Of a stretch of 36,693 bases of DNA, positions 23,652-33,700 are shown in pieces; position 1 is the stretch's first letter, and the number at the start of each line of letters is the position of its first letter. Origin of the DNA: Vicinamibacterales bacterium (lineage in GTDB: Bacteria > Acidobacteriota > Vicinamibacteria > Vicinamibacterales > CAVVIG01); assembly GCA_025450765.1 (NCBI GenBank), contig JANWLS010000140.1, positions 1 through 36,693 on the forward strand. The letters are read 5' to 3'. The notes below the pieces were generated by a model. That model worked only from the letters and a program-made list of their open reading frames with translations. It did not search any database and was not told the DNA's origin. The position numbers and the translations under genes were made by a program.

Positions 23652-25034
23652 ATGGCAACCGACGCAAGGGATGCGCCGAACCCGGACGCGCACACACCTC
23701 GAACGGGATACGTCTACGCCGCGGCCGTCTTCGCGGCCCTCGGCGGCCTGCTCTTCGGCTACGACACCGGCGTGATCTCCGGTGCGCTCCTCTTCATCGA
23801 GCAGGCGTTCGGCCTGTCGGTCTTTCATCAGGAACTGGTCGTCAGCGTCGTCCTGATCGGCGCCGCGGTGGCCGCGCTCGGCGGAGGCCGCCTCGCGGAT
23901 GGCATGGGCCGGCGGACGACCCTGCTGCTCACGGCCGGCATCTTCATCGCCGGCGCGCTGGTGTGTGCGCTCGCACCGTCCGCCACGGTCCTGGTCGTGG
24001 GGCGTGTGATCGTGGGTGTGGGCATCGGCCTCGCGAGCACGACCGTGCCCATCTATATCTCGGAGCTCGCACCGGCCGCCGCGCGCGGATGGCAGGTCTC
24101 GCTGTTCCAGCTCGCCATCACGGTCGGCATTCTCGGCGCGTACCTCGTCGACTATGCCTTCGCGGCCAGCCGGGGCTGGCGATGGATGCTGGGGCTCGCG
24201 GTCGTGCCCGGCGTGCTGCTCGGCATCGGCATGCTGCTGATGCCGGAAACGCCACGCTGGCTCGCCCGGCGGGGCCGCCGCGATGAGGCTCGGCACGTGC
24301 TCGAGCGCATTCGCGGAGGGGCGGATGTCGCGGATGAATTCCGGGAAATCGAGGCGACGCTGGCCGTCGCGGAGGAGCATGGACGCTGGAGCGATCTGCT
24401 CTCGCCGGCGGTGCGCCCCGCCCTCATCATCGGCGTGGGGTTGGCGTTTTTTCAGCAGGTGACCGGTATCAACACGGTGATTTACTACGCGCCGACCATC
24501 ATCCGATCCGCCGGCATCCCGTCGGCCTCCGGAGCCATCCTCGCCACGGCAGGCATCGGCGTCGTGAACGTCATCATGACGATCGTCGCCATGCGGCTGC
24601 TCGATCGCGTCGGACGCCGGCCGCTGCTGCTCGTGGGAACGGCCGGGATGGCCGTCATGCTGGGGATGCTCGGGTGGCTGTTCCACGGCCAGTTCCAGGG
24701 CGGGAACCTGGCCCTGTTCGCCGTCGCGATCCTGATGGCGTATGTCGCGTTCTTCGCCATCGGACTCGGTCCGGTGTTCTGGCTGCTGATTTCCGAAATC
24801 TATCCGCTGACGATCCGAGGCGCGGCGGAGGGGACGGCCGCGGGCGTGAACTGGGCGTTCAACTTCCTGGTGTCAGTGACGTTCCTGAGCCTGATCGAAG
24901 TGGTCGGACCGAGCGCGTCCTTCTGGGTCTACGGACTGCTCTCGGTCCTCGCGTGGATTTTCTGTTACGCCTTCGTGCCCGAGACCAAGGGGCGGACGCT
25001 CGAAGAAATCGAGGCGTCGTGGCACGCGCGCTAG
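23652..25034 (+). CDS. MFS sugar porter (XylE/GalP-like)
   Basis: A 460-residue sugar:proton symporter of the major facilitator superfamily with 12 predicted helices. The sugar-porter motifs are all present: GGLLFGYDTGVISGALLF in helix 1, GGGRLADGMGRRTTLL in the helix 2-3 loop, PETPRWLARRGRRDEA before the central loop, QQVTGINTVIYYAPTI in helix 7, and PETKGRTLEEIE at the C-terminus. It probably imports xylose or another monosaccharide released by the neighbouring GH39 enzyme, with which it shares a 76-base divergent region. No clear ribosome site precedes the ATG. It overlaps the ankyrin gene by four bases. Confidence 0.93.
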   Translation: MATDARDAPNPDAHTPRTGYVYAAAVFAALGGLLFGYDTGVISGALLFIEQAFGLSVFHQELVVSVVLIGAAVAALGGGRLADGMGRRTTLLLTAGIFIAGALVCALAPSATVLVVGRVIVGVGIGLASTTVPIYISELAPAAARGWQVSLFQLAITVGILGAYLVDYAFAASRGWRWMLGLAVVPGVLLGIGMLLMPETPRWLARRGRRDEARHVLERIRGGADVADEFREIEATLAVAEEHGRWSDLLSPAVRPALIIGVGLAFFQQVTGINTVIYYAPTIIRSAGIPSASGAILATAGIGVVNVIMTIVAMRLLDRVGRRPLLLVGTAGMAVMLGMLGWLFHGQFQGGNLALFAVAILMAYVAFFAIGLGPVFWLLISEIYPLTIRGAAEGTAAGVNWAFNFLVSVTFLSLIEVVGPSASFWVYGLLSVLAWIFCYAFVPETKGRTLEEIEASWHAR

Positions 25035-26923
25035 CCGCAGGAGACGCACTTGTGCACGAGCGTGCCGCCCAGCTTCTGCACGAGCGCGATCGTTTCCGGG
25101 AACGGACTGATCCGCTCGACCGGGCCGTTGGCCATGTCGGCGATGGTCTGCCCCTTGCGATTCACCGCCTTCACGTTCGCCCCGCGTGACACCAGGTAGA
25201 GGATCATCGCGTTGTCGCCGCGAGCAGCGGCGTTGTGGAGGACGGTGTTCCCGTCGGCGTCGGCGTCGTTGATGTTGGCGTGGAGATCCTCGACGAGATA
25301 CTTCACCGCCACCAGCATGCCGCCCGGGGAAAAGCGATGGGAGTTCGCCGCGAAGCCGAGACCGTAGCCCTGGCCGGACGCCGCGAGCAACGGCGTCACA
25401 TCGGGCCCGCCGGGCGCCACCGGCGGGCGGCCCGACGGATCGACCTTCAGGTCTGCCGTGAAGTTGCCCGAGCCGCCCAGCACCGGCCCTTTCGGCTTCT
25501 TCGTCGGAATCGTCGGATCGGCGCCGTGCGCCACGAGCAGCTTCATCGCCGCCACATCGTCCGCATACGCCGCACGCCAGAACGGCGTCGCGCCCGCTTC
25601 GTCGACGCCTGAGAGATCGAAGTTGTACTCGGAGTACCAGACCTTCTCCGCGAGCCTGACGTTTGGCTTCGCGCCGTGACCCAGCAGATCCGACATCAGC
25701 TGCAGGTACGTCGTCTTCTGCTGCCGATAGGCCGTGGGCTGCGGATACAACGTCCGCGAAGCCCAGACACAGTTCAGCGCCGCGTAGAGCGGCGTGACGC
25801 CGTTGACCTGCGCCGCGTTCGGATCGGCGCCCTTGGCCAGCAGTTCCTCGGCGAGATCGAAATGGCCATTGATGATCGCGCTGAGGAGCGGCGTCGTGTG
25901 ATCACCCGGATTGACCTGGTTGATGTCGGCGCCGCCAGCGAGCAGTGCCCTCACCGAGGCCGTGTTGCCCTGGCGCGTGGCGAACTCCAGCGCGGTGAGG
26001 CCGCCCTGCGTGCCAACCAGCTTCACATACGCACCGACGAACTGCAGGAACGCCGCCGCGGCGTTGGCATCGGGCTTCCCGGTGCCGGCGCCCGCCTTGG
26101 CCGTTCCCGCGGCTTTCGCGAGGGCGGCAGCAGCGGGCGGCATCGCGGCCGTTTCCGCGGGCGGCTTCGGCGACGCGGCTCGAGCGGCGCCCTCGGCGTT
26201 CTCGTCAGCCTCAGGCTTCGCACTGGCGCCCTCGCCGGGCTTCGCGCCTTCACCCGGCTTCGCCCCCAGTTTCACGCCGAACGCTTTCGCGAACTCCGCG
26301 TACGGCAGCCGCGGATCGTCCTGCGGCAGCTTGGTCCAGTCGAGAACCGTGGTCGTGGCCTTGACATCGGCGCTGTGCCGCAACAGCACGTCGACCACGT
26401 CGACGCGATCGTAGGCTGCCGCGAACATCAGCGCGGTTTCGCCCTTGGCCGATTCGTGCGCGTTGACGTCCGCGCCGTGGTTCAGCAGCGACGTGGCCGC
26501 GGCCGCACTCCCCGCCTCGGCCGCCAGCATCAGCGGGGTTGTCCCCGACGCCGTCCGCGTGGCCGCATGCGCGCCGCCGCTCAGCAGCGCGTCGACGACG
26601 GCCGCGCGCCCGTTTCTGGCCGCGAGGTGAAGCGGCGTGTAGCCGCCGATCCGCGTGGTGGCTTCAGGGTTCGCGCCCGCGTACAGGAGCACCTTCACCA
26701 GATCGACGTCGCCGGCGAGCGCCGCCCAATGGAGCGCGGTCATCCCGTCGCCCTGGGCGTCGTTCACATCGGCACCGTGCAGGAGCAGGTCCTTCACGGC
26801 GGCCACGTCATGATGCATCGCCGCGTCGGCCACACGCGTCGCGTCGGGCGTGGCCGACACGGGCACAATCAGGCCGAGCACGACCACCAGGCTCAGCGAC
26901 AAGCGCAACACGTGGCGCGTCAT
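25031..26923 (-). CDS. Secreted ankyrin-repeat protein
   Basis: The ATG at 26923 with GGAG seven bases upstream gives 630 residues with a signal peptide (VLRLSLSLVVVLGLIVPVSA). At least eight ankyrin repeats of the form GxTALHxAAxxGxxxxVxxLLxxGADVN are visible, for instance GMTALHWAALAGDVDLVKVLL, YTPLHLAARNGRAAVVDALL and NTVLHNAAARGDNAMILYLV. Between the repeats near residues 235-300 is a low-complexity, charged and Ala/Pro/Lys-rich linker (KPGEGAKPGEG type). The C-terminus ends in HKCVSCG, a CxxC that could hold a haem or metal. Exported ankyrin proteins usually act as protein-interaction scaffolds; partners unknown. Confidence 0.92.
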   Translation of the reverse strand: MTRHVLRLSLSLVVVLGLIVPVSATPDATRVADAAMHHDVAAVKDLLLHGADVNDAQGDGMTALHWAALAGDVDLVKVLLYAGANPEATTRIGGYTPLHLAARNGRAAVVDALLSGGAHAATRTASGTTPLMLAAEAGSAAAATSLLNHGADVNAHESAKGETALMFAAAYDRVDVVDVLLRHSADVKATTTVLDWTKLPQDDPRLPYAEFAKAFGVKLGAKPGEGAKPGEGASAKPEADENAEGAARAASPKPPAETAAMPPAAAALAKAAGTAKAGAGTGKPDANAAAAFLQFVGAYVKLVGTQGGLTALEFATRQGNTASVRALLAGGADINQVNPGDHTTPLLSAIINGHFDLAEELLAKGADPNAAQVNGVTPLYAALNCVWASRTLYPQPTAYRQQKTTYLQLMSDLLGHGAKPNVRLAEKVWYSEYNFDLSGVDEAGATPFWRAAYADDVAAMKLLVAHGADPTIPTKKPKGPVLGGSGNFTADLKVDPSGRPPVAPGGPDVTPLLAASGQGYGLGFAANSHRFSPGGMLVAVKYLVEDLHANINDADADGNTVLHNAAARGDNAMILYLVSRGANVKAVNRKGQTIADMANGPVERISPFPETIALVQKLGGTLVHKCVSCG

Positions 26924-27117
26924 GATGGAATCTCCGTTTCGGTGACGCCGGTCGGTCGACGGTCTGTTGATCAGGATGGGTGCGAACCTGCGCAGAAGGT
27001 CGTAGTGTAGCATGGGCGGGGCCGGCGGCCTTGATCGAACGCCTCGCCAACAGCACACCGATTGCCTCGCAATACGACTATTCTGTACGGTGCGCGCACA
27101 TCCTCGAATGCCAGCCC

Positions 27118-27651
27118 ATGCCCACCGGTAAGAAGCCCGATCCGGATCCGGCACACCCTGCCTCCACGACCGACGCCGACGAGTTCGCGCGTGCGATGGA
27201 CGATGTCAGGCCGCTCCGGCCGGATGCGCGCGGGCGCGTGCGTCGGGCGCTCGCACCACCAGCGCCGAGCGCGCCCACACCTGAACGCGAGCGCGACGAA
27301 GATGGGGCGGACCCGCGCGAGGATAGCTACGCCGCGCCAGGCCTCGACCGCCGCGAGATCAGGAAGCTCAAACGAGGTGAGTACCCGCCCGGCGCACGCC
27401 TGGATCTGCATGGCGAGATCGCCACGGCGGCGCTCTCCCGCGTCGAACAGTTCCTGATCGACTCGCGGCATGCGCGGCGCCGCTGCATCTGCATCGTCCA
27501 TGGCCGCGGCCTCCACTCACGAACGGGCGCGTCTGTCCTGAAGTCGCGTGTGCGTGAGCACCTGCGGGCAAGCCCGCACGTGCTCGCGTGGACCGATGCG
27601 CCGCCCGGCGACGGCGGCCACGGCGCCGTCTACGTCCTCCTTCGACGCTGA
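27118..27651 (+). CDS. Smr-domain protein (MutS2-like endonuclease domain)
   Basis: A 177-residue protein with a C-terminal Smr domain (residues about 95-177): LDLHGEIATAALSRVEQFLIDSRHARRR, then CICIVHGRGLHSRTGASVLKSRVREHL and AYVLLRR-type ending. The DLHG and HGRG motifs form the putative endonuclease site. The N-terminal 90 residues are charged and Pro-rich, resembling YdaL/SmrB-like stand-alone proteins. SmrB-type proteins cleave mRNA at collided ribosomes, or act on DNA; which here is unknown. Start: the ATG at 27118 (MPTGKKPDPD); the longer frame from 26980 includes upstream non-coding sequence. Confidence 0.88.
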   Translation: MPTGKKPDPDPAHPASTTDADEFARAMDDVRPLRPDARGRVRRALAPPAPSAPTPERERDEDGADPREDSYAAPGLDRREIRKLKRGEYPPGARLDLHGEIATAALSRVEQFLIDSRHARRRCICIVHGRGLHSRTGASVLKSRVREHLRASPHVLAWTDAPPGDGGHGAVYVLLRR

Positions 27652-27911
27652 ATCATCGCTGCCACGGCACGCCTCTGCCGTTACCGACGCCGCGTGTCGC
27701 GTCCAGCGACTGCCCGCCTCAGCCGCGCCGACTCGACAAGCGCCCCGATACTGCTGCGTCCGCAGCGACTTACGAGGCTTTGGCACGCCCGCCGACTGTG
27801 CGGTATGCGCGGTGCTTCTCGTCCCGCTCTTTCTTCCTCCTCTGACGAGTCGATGTCGGCGCCGCTCCGGGGCCACGTGCGCGACTGACGTTGGGAAAAA
27901 GGGGTGAGGGA
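27652..27911. other. Intergenic 260 bases upstream of the beta-helix gene
   Basis: Contains a small hairpin ACGGCA/TGCCGT at 27664-27681 just after the Smr stop, possibly a weak terminator without a T-run. The rest carries no gene that I can support and presumably holds the beta-helix promoter. Confidence 0.4.
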
Positions 27912-30737
27912 ATGAGACGGGGGACTTTCGTTTTCGCCTGCGCAATCGCCTGTGCACTGATGCTTCCACGCGCCGCTCGAGCGACCACACCGCCACAACG
28001 GCCGCAAGCCGCTGTGAACACGACCTTCCCGACCGCAACCGGCCAGACGATCTTCGTATCCGCGGGCGGCAACCTGCAGGCCGCGATCGATTCGGCGAAG
28101 CCGGGCGACGTCGTGATGCTCCAGGCCGGCGCGACCTTCACCGGCAACTTCCTCCTGAAGCCGAAGAACGGCACGGGCTACGTGATCATCCGCACGTCGA
28201 CCCCCGACAATCAGCTCCCGCCGCCAGGGACCCGGATCACGCCGGACCAGGCCGATCTCCTGCCGAAGCTGGTGTCCACGAACAGTCAACCCGTACTTGC
28301 GACGGTGGACGGCGCCCATCACTACTGGATGTTCGGTCTGGACGTCGAGTACGGCGGGCCGGACGAGTTCGATGACAACAGTCCGGACAGCACCCAGAGT
28401 TACGGCCTGGTGCAGTTTGGCAGCACGGGGAACACCGCTCCGGGATCAATCCCGCACGATCTGGTCATCGACCGCTGCTACATCCACGGGAATTCCGCGA
28501 ACAACGTGCGCCGAGGTGTGACGCTGAATAGCGCGGCGTCGGCCGTGATCGATTCTTACATCAGCGACATCCACGAAATCCCGCACGATGCCCAGGCGAT
28601 CGCCGGGTGGAACGGCCCCGGCCCGTTCAAGATCGAGAACAATTACCTGGAAGCGGCCGGTGAGAACGTATTGTTCGGCGGTGCCGACCCGGCGATCGCC
28701 AATCTCATTCCGTCGGACATCACCATCACCCACAACCTCATCGCCAAGCAGCCCTCGTGGGCCGGCAGCCGATGGATTCAGCTGTACCTGTTGCAGCTGG
28801 AGAATGCACAGCGGGTGCTCATCGATGGAAATGTCTTCGAGTACGGACAAGGACTGGCGTTCACCGTCAATCAGTTCGGCGCCGCAGCCTGGTCCAGAGT
28901 CCAGGATGTGACCTTCACCCACAACCTCGTCCAGCATGTCGGCCAGTATGGCGTGAGGTTCACGGGTACGGACTCCTACAACCCCAGCCAGACGAAGTCA
29001 AAGCGACTCCTGATCCAGGACGACCTCTTCGTGGACGTGGACGCGAACACACCGGGCGATGGCGCCGGGTCCATCTTCTTCGTCGTGAACGGGCCACGGG
29101 ACCTCACCATCAACCACGACACGGCCGTGCATGCGGGAGGCCCGCTGCTCGCGGACTGCGGACCGGGCGCGGGACCGGGCGGGTGCGGCACGATTCCTCC
29201 GTCCTACGGCACGACCTTCACGAACAACGTCATGGAGAACGGCGCGCGGGGCTTCGGCGGCTACGGGAATGCGGGCTACACGATGTCGAACTTCCTTCCC
29301 GACATCGTCATGCAGGCCGACGCCTTCATCGGCGGACTCACGGCGGACAACTACCCGTCCGGCAACTTCCTCCCGCCCGACGATGCGAGCGTCGGCTTCA
29401 CCGATGAGGCGAATGGGAACTACTCGCTGACCTCCTCGAGCCCGTATCACAACGCCGGGACAGACGGCCGCGATCTCGGGGTCGATTGGTCGGCGCTGCA
29501 GCAAGCGGTGGCGGGAGTTTCGGGCGACACCGGCGGCGGGACCACCGGCGAAACAGGCAACGGCGGCGACGATACCAGCGGCGGAACCGGCGGAGGTGGC
29601 GGCACGACCGGCGGCACGGGCGGCACGACCGGTGGGACGGGCGGCAGCACGTCATCGCAAGCCGTCGCGTGGATCAACCTCGTTCAGGCGACAGCGACCG
29701 GAGGCTCGCTCGAGAAGACCGCAGGCTGCGACGGCTGCGACGATGCGGGCGGCGTGAGCCAGCAGCGGATCGCCTCGGGCACGGGCAGCTTCACCTTTGC
29801 GGCGCAGCCGGGATCGACGACGAGCCTGGCGTTCTATGTCGGGCTGACACACTCGACGTCGACGGCCCCTTCGGACTCGGCAATCGACTACGGATTCTCG
29901 ATCTGGGGCAACGGCGGGTGGGAAGTGCGCGAAGGCGGCGTGTACAAGACGGATGGCACCTACAGCGCGGGCGACACGTTCAGCGTCGCCATCGAGGCGG
30001 GTCCGGTCGTGAAGTACTACCACAACGGCACGCTCGTCTACACGAGCGCGAAGGTCCCGGCGTCCTATCCGTACGCCGGCGCCGGGGCGCTGTATGCGAT
30101 CGATTCGACGGTGGCGGACGCCGCGATGCAGACCTCTTCGAGCAGCGACGCCAGCGGTGGAGGCGGAATCCCCGCCGGCGGCAGCGGCGGCACGACTACC
30201 GGTGGGGGTGGGAGCACCACCGGCGGCGGCACGGCGAGCGGCGGTTCGCAGCCGCAGCCGATCGTCTGGACCAGTCTCGTCCAGGCGACGCCAAGCGGCG
30301 ACTCCCTGCAGAAGACGTCGGGGTGCGATGGCTGTGACGATGCGGGCGGCGTGAGCCAGCAGCAGATCGGCTCGGGCACGGGCGCCTTCACGTTTGCGGC
30401 GCAGCCGGGGTCGACCACTTCGCTGGCCTTCTACGCCGGCCTCACGCACACGACGTCCACGCCGCCTTCGGATTCGTCGATCGACTACGGCTTCTCGATC
30501 TGGGCGGGAGGCGGGTGGGAGGTGCGGGAAGGCGGCGTATACAGGACGGATGGCACCTACCGCCCCGGGGATACGTTCACCGTGGCCATCGAGGCGGGGC
30601 CGGTCGTGAAGTACTACCACAACGGCACGCTCGTCTACACGAGTGCGACGGCACCGGCATCGGCTCCGTATCTCGCCGCTGGGTCGCTCTACGCGATCGG
30701 GTCGACGATTTCGAACGCGACGCTCCAGACGCCGTAG
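27912..30737 (+). CDS. Large secreted beta-helix protein with duplicated C-terminal domain
   Basis: About 941 residues from the ATG at 27912 (AAGGGG seven bases upstream; the TTG at 27891 adds seven residues). A signal peptide (FVFACAIACALMLPRAARA) is followed by a parallel beta-helix of pectate-lyase type: FVSAGGNLQAAIDSAKPGDVVMLQAG starts it, and rungs such as HDLVIDRCYIHGNSANN, FKIENNYLEAAGENVLFGG and VTFTHNLVQHVG follow. A Gly/Thr-rich linker (about 532-584) leads to a beta-sandwich-like domain of about 157 residues, then a second linker and a near-identical copy. Each copy begins WxxLVQATxxGxSLxKTxGCDGCDDAGG and includes VKYYHNGTLVYTSA. Catalytic residues cannot be assigned; a carbohydrate-binding or adhesin role is possible. 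Confidence 0.85.
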   Translation: MRRGTFVFACAIACALMLPRAARATTPPQRPQAAVNTTFPTATGQTIFVSAGGNLQAAIDSAKPGDVVMLQAGATFTGNFLLKPKNGTGYVIIRTSTPDNQLPPPGTRITPDQADLLPKLVSTNSQPVLATVDGAHHYWMFGLDVEYGGPDEFDDNSPDSTQSYGLVQFGSTGNTAPGSIPHDLVIDRCYIHGNSANNVRRGVTLNSAASAVIDSYISDIHEIPHDAQAIAGWNGPGPFKIENNYLEAAGENVLFGGADPAIANLIPSDITITHNLIAKQPSWAGSRWIQLYLLQLENAQRVLIDGNVFEYGQGLAFTVNQFGAAAWSRVQDVTFTHNLVQHVGQYGVRFTGTDSYNPSQTKSKRLLIQDDLFVDVDANTPGDGAGSIFFVVNGPRDLTINHDTAVHAGGPLLADCGPGAGPGGCGTIPPSYGTTFTNNVMENGARGFGGYGNAGYTMSNFLPDIVMQADAFIGGLTADNYPSGNFLPPDDASVGFTDEANGNYSLTSSSPYHNAGTDGRDLGVDWSALQQAVAGVSGDTGGGTTGETGNGGDDTSGGTGGGGGTTGGTGGTTGGTGGSTSSQAVAWINLVQATATGGSLEKTAGCDGCDDAGGVSQQRIASGTGSFTFAAQPGSTTSLAFYVGLTHSTSTAPSDSAIDYGFSIWGNGGWEVREGGVYKTDGTYSAGDTFSVAIEAGPVVKYYHNGTLVYTSAKVPASYPYAGAGALYAIDSTVADAAMQTSSSSDASGGGGIPAGGSGGTTTGGGGSTTGGGTASGGSQPQPIVWTSLVQATPSGDSLQKTSGCDGCDDAGGVSQQQIGSGTGAFTFAAQPGSTTSLAFYAGLTHTTSTPPSDSSIDYGFSIWAGGGWEVREGGVYRTDGTYRPGDTFTVAIEAGPVVKYYHNGTLVYTSATAPASAPYLAAGSLYAIGSTISNATLQTP
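29664..30135 (+). repeat. Direct repeat copy 1 of the C-terminal domain
   Basis: About 470 bases, offset by 597 bases from copy 2 at 30261-30732. Stretches such as GTGAAGTACTACCACAACGG are identical in both. The repeat is coding and in the same frame. Confidence 0.85.
30261..30732 (+). repeat. Direct repeat copy 2 of the C-terminal domain
   Basis: Second copy, ending the gene. Synonymous third-base differences from copy 1 suggest that the duplication is not brand new but is still recombinogenic. Confidence 0.85.
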
Positions 30738-30744
30738 CCGCCGT

Positions 30745-30776
30745 GGCTCGCGTTCGTGCCTACCCGGACGCGAGCC
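30745..30776. terminator. Hairpin between the beta-helix and RND genes
   Basis: GGCTCGCGT (30745-30753) pairs with ACGCGAGCC (30768-30776) over nine base pairs with a 14-base loop. It spans the convergent gap and the end of the RND gene. It has no T-tract on either strand, so it is only a candidate bidirectional terminator. Confidence 0.4.
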
Positions 30777-33700
30777 GATTGCGCTGCGTGGCCGGCAGCG
30801 GCTCCGGATGATCCGTTGCCGGCAGCTCCTCGCTCTGCGTGCGCCTGACCTTGCTCCGGCTCCGCAGTCTCTGCAGGCCGTCCATGTAGGTGTAGAAGAC
30901 CGGCGTCAGGTACAGCGTGACGAACTGCGCGAAGATCAACCCGCCGACGACACACAGGCCGAGGGGGCGGCGTTCGTCGGAGCCAGCGCCCATGCCCAGC
31001 GCGATGGGCAATGTCCCCATGATCGCGGCCGCGGTGGTCATCATGATCGGGCGGAAGCGGATCATGCAGCCTTCGTACGCCGATTCGCTCGCGGTGTGAC
31101 CGGACTTCTGCAGCTCGACGGCGAAGTCGACCATCATGATCGCGTTCTTCTTGACGATCCCGATCAGCATGATCAACCCGACGAAGCCGAAGAGATCGAG
31201 CTCCATGTGAAAGAGCGAGAGCGTGAGCAGGCCGCCGAAGGCCGCCGCCGGCAGGCCGGTGAGAATCGTAATCGGATGGAGGTAGCTCTCGTAGAGGATC
31301 GCGAGCAGCATGTAGATGACGAGCACGGCCATCACCAGCAGGATGCCCAGGCCGGTGAGCGATTGCTGGAAGGCCTGCGCCGTCCCCTGGAAGCTGCCGT
31401 CCACCGACTCCGGCAGGATCGAGGACGCCAGCGCCTGCACTTCGTTGACGGCCTGTCCGATCGTCACATCGGGTGCGAGATCGAACGACAACGTCACCGA
31501 CGAGAGCTGGCCGGTGTGATTGACCGTCAGCGGCCCGAAGTTCGTGACGAACTTCGAGACGGCGCTGAGCGGCACGAGCGCCCCTGTCGACGAGAGGATG
31601 TACAGCTCCGAGAGCGTGCCAGGATCGGTTTGGAACTTCGGCGCGACCTGGAGAACGACCTTGTACAGGCTCGTGGGCGTGTAGATGTTGGAGACCTGGT
31701 CCTGGCCGTACGCCGCATAGAGCGCGGACTCAACCTGGTCCGGCGTGATCCCCAGCGCCGCGGCCTTGTCGCGATCGACGACGACGTTCGCCTGCGGGTT
31801 GTCGTTCTGCAGATCCGTCGTCACGTTCACCAGGCCCGGCAGCTTCGCCATCCCTGATTCGAGAATCTCCGCGTAGTGATACAGGGCCGTCGTGTCGGCG
31901 CTCTCCAGCGTGTACTGGTACTGGCTCTTCGTCGGCCGGCCGCCGATCTGGATCGCCGGCGGCACCTGGATGAAGGACTGCATGCCCGGAATGGTATTGA
32001 GCTCGCGTTCGTACCGGCGCGCGAGCTCCTGAATCGTCAGATGGTGTTCGAAGAGCGGCCGCATGGCGTGGACGATGATCCCCATCACGCCACCGGATCC
32101 GTACTTCGCAACCAGGCGATCGTATGCCGGGCTGTCGGTATATTCGCGGTCCGAGGGATCCTTGACGTGGAGGCCCACGCTGCCGTTGTTCAGCCCGCTG
32201 CCGCCTGAATCGCTGATCGAGGAATGGAACTGCCGGGTGTTCGGATCCTGGAGGAGGATCTGGTTCAACGCCTCCTGGTGCGCCTCCATCGCGTCGAAGG
32301 AGATCCCCTGCTTGGCCTGCGTGCTCACGTGAAGGCTCGACATGTCTTCGGTCGGCAGGAAGCCCTTGGGGATGACCCAGAATTCCCAGGCGGTGCCGAG
32401 GAGCACGAGCACCCCGAACAGCATCACCACCGCGCGATGGCGCATCGCCCAGCGCAGGCTCACGCCATACGCCCCCAGCGCGCCATTGAGCATGCCCTCG
32501 AGCGTGCGGTACAACCAGCCGTGCGTCTTCTCATGGTCGCTGTGCAGGTAGCGGCTGCACAGCATCGGCGTGAGCGTGAGCGACACCACCGCGGAGACGA
32601 GCACGGCGGAGATGATCACGACCGAGAACTCGTGCAGGAGCCGGCCGAGGATCCCGCCCATGAAGAACACCGGGATGAACACGGCGCTCAGCGCGCAGGT
32701 CATCGAGATGATCGTGAAGCCGTTTTCCTTCGATCCTTCGAGTGCCGCCTGCATGGCGGTCTTGCCCATCTCCATGTGGCGGACGATGTTCTCGAGCATC
32801 ACGATCGCATCGTCGACGACGAAGCCGACCGAGAGCGTGAGCGCCAGCAGGGAGAGGTTGTCGATCGTGTAGCCGAGGACGTACATGACGGCGAACGTGC
32901 CCAGAATCGCCATCGGCAGGGCGAAGCTCGGGATCAACGTGGCCGAGAAGTTCCGCAGGAAGAGAAAGATGACGAGGACGACCAGCGCGACGGCCAGGAG
33001 GAGCGTGAACCGGACGTCGTTCACCGACTGGAGAATGGAGGTCGATCGATCGTACTCCACCGTCATGATGAGCGACGGCGGCATGATGGCCTGGAAGCGC
33101 GGAAATAGATCCTTGACCGCGTTCACGACGTCGATCGTGTTGGAGCCCGGCTGCCGCTCAATCGCCAGGATCACGCCCGGCACGCCGTTCACCCAGCCGG
33201 CGACGTTCTCATCCCGCACGCTGTCGGAGACGCTGGCGACCTGGTCAAGGCGCACGGGCGAGCCATTGCGATACGCGACGATCAGGGGCCGATAGGCCGC
33301 GGCGTCGCTCAATTGCCCGTTCGACTGCAGGTTGTACGCCGTGTTGGGACCGTAGAGCGTCCCCATCGCCTTGGTGACGTTGGCGTCCTGGATGGCGCTC
33401 GCCACCTGGTCGATGCCGAGATGACGGCTGGCGAGCTCATCGGGGTTCACCTGCACGCGCACCGCATACGGCATGGACCCGAAGACCTGCACCTGCGCCA
33501 CGCCCTGCACCCGAGAAATCTGCTCGCCGAGCAGCACTTCGGCGTACTGATCGACCGTGTAGATGGGCAGTGTCTTCGAGGTGAGCCCCAGGAACAGGAT
33601 CGGCGCGTCGGCTGGATTCGCCTTGCGGAGCGTAGGCGGGCTGGGGAGGTCCGCCGGAAGCTGTGAGCTCGCGGCGGCGATCGCCGACTGCACATCGAGC

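Noticed and set aside
25676-27010. 444-codon plus-strand frame over the ankyrin gene
   Set aside because: Antisense shadow; Arg/Gln-rich with no recognised domain.
27664-27681. Sigma-54-like TGGCACG motifs near 27660 and 27780
   Set aside because: The GG-to-GC spacing does not fit; only a small hairpin remains.
30643-31857. 404-codon plus-strand frame over the RND gene
   Set aside because: Antisense shadow of a certain gene; highly charged without hydrophobic core.
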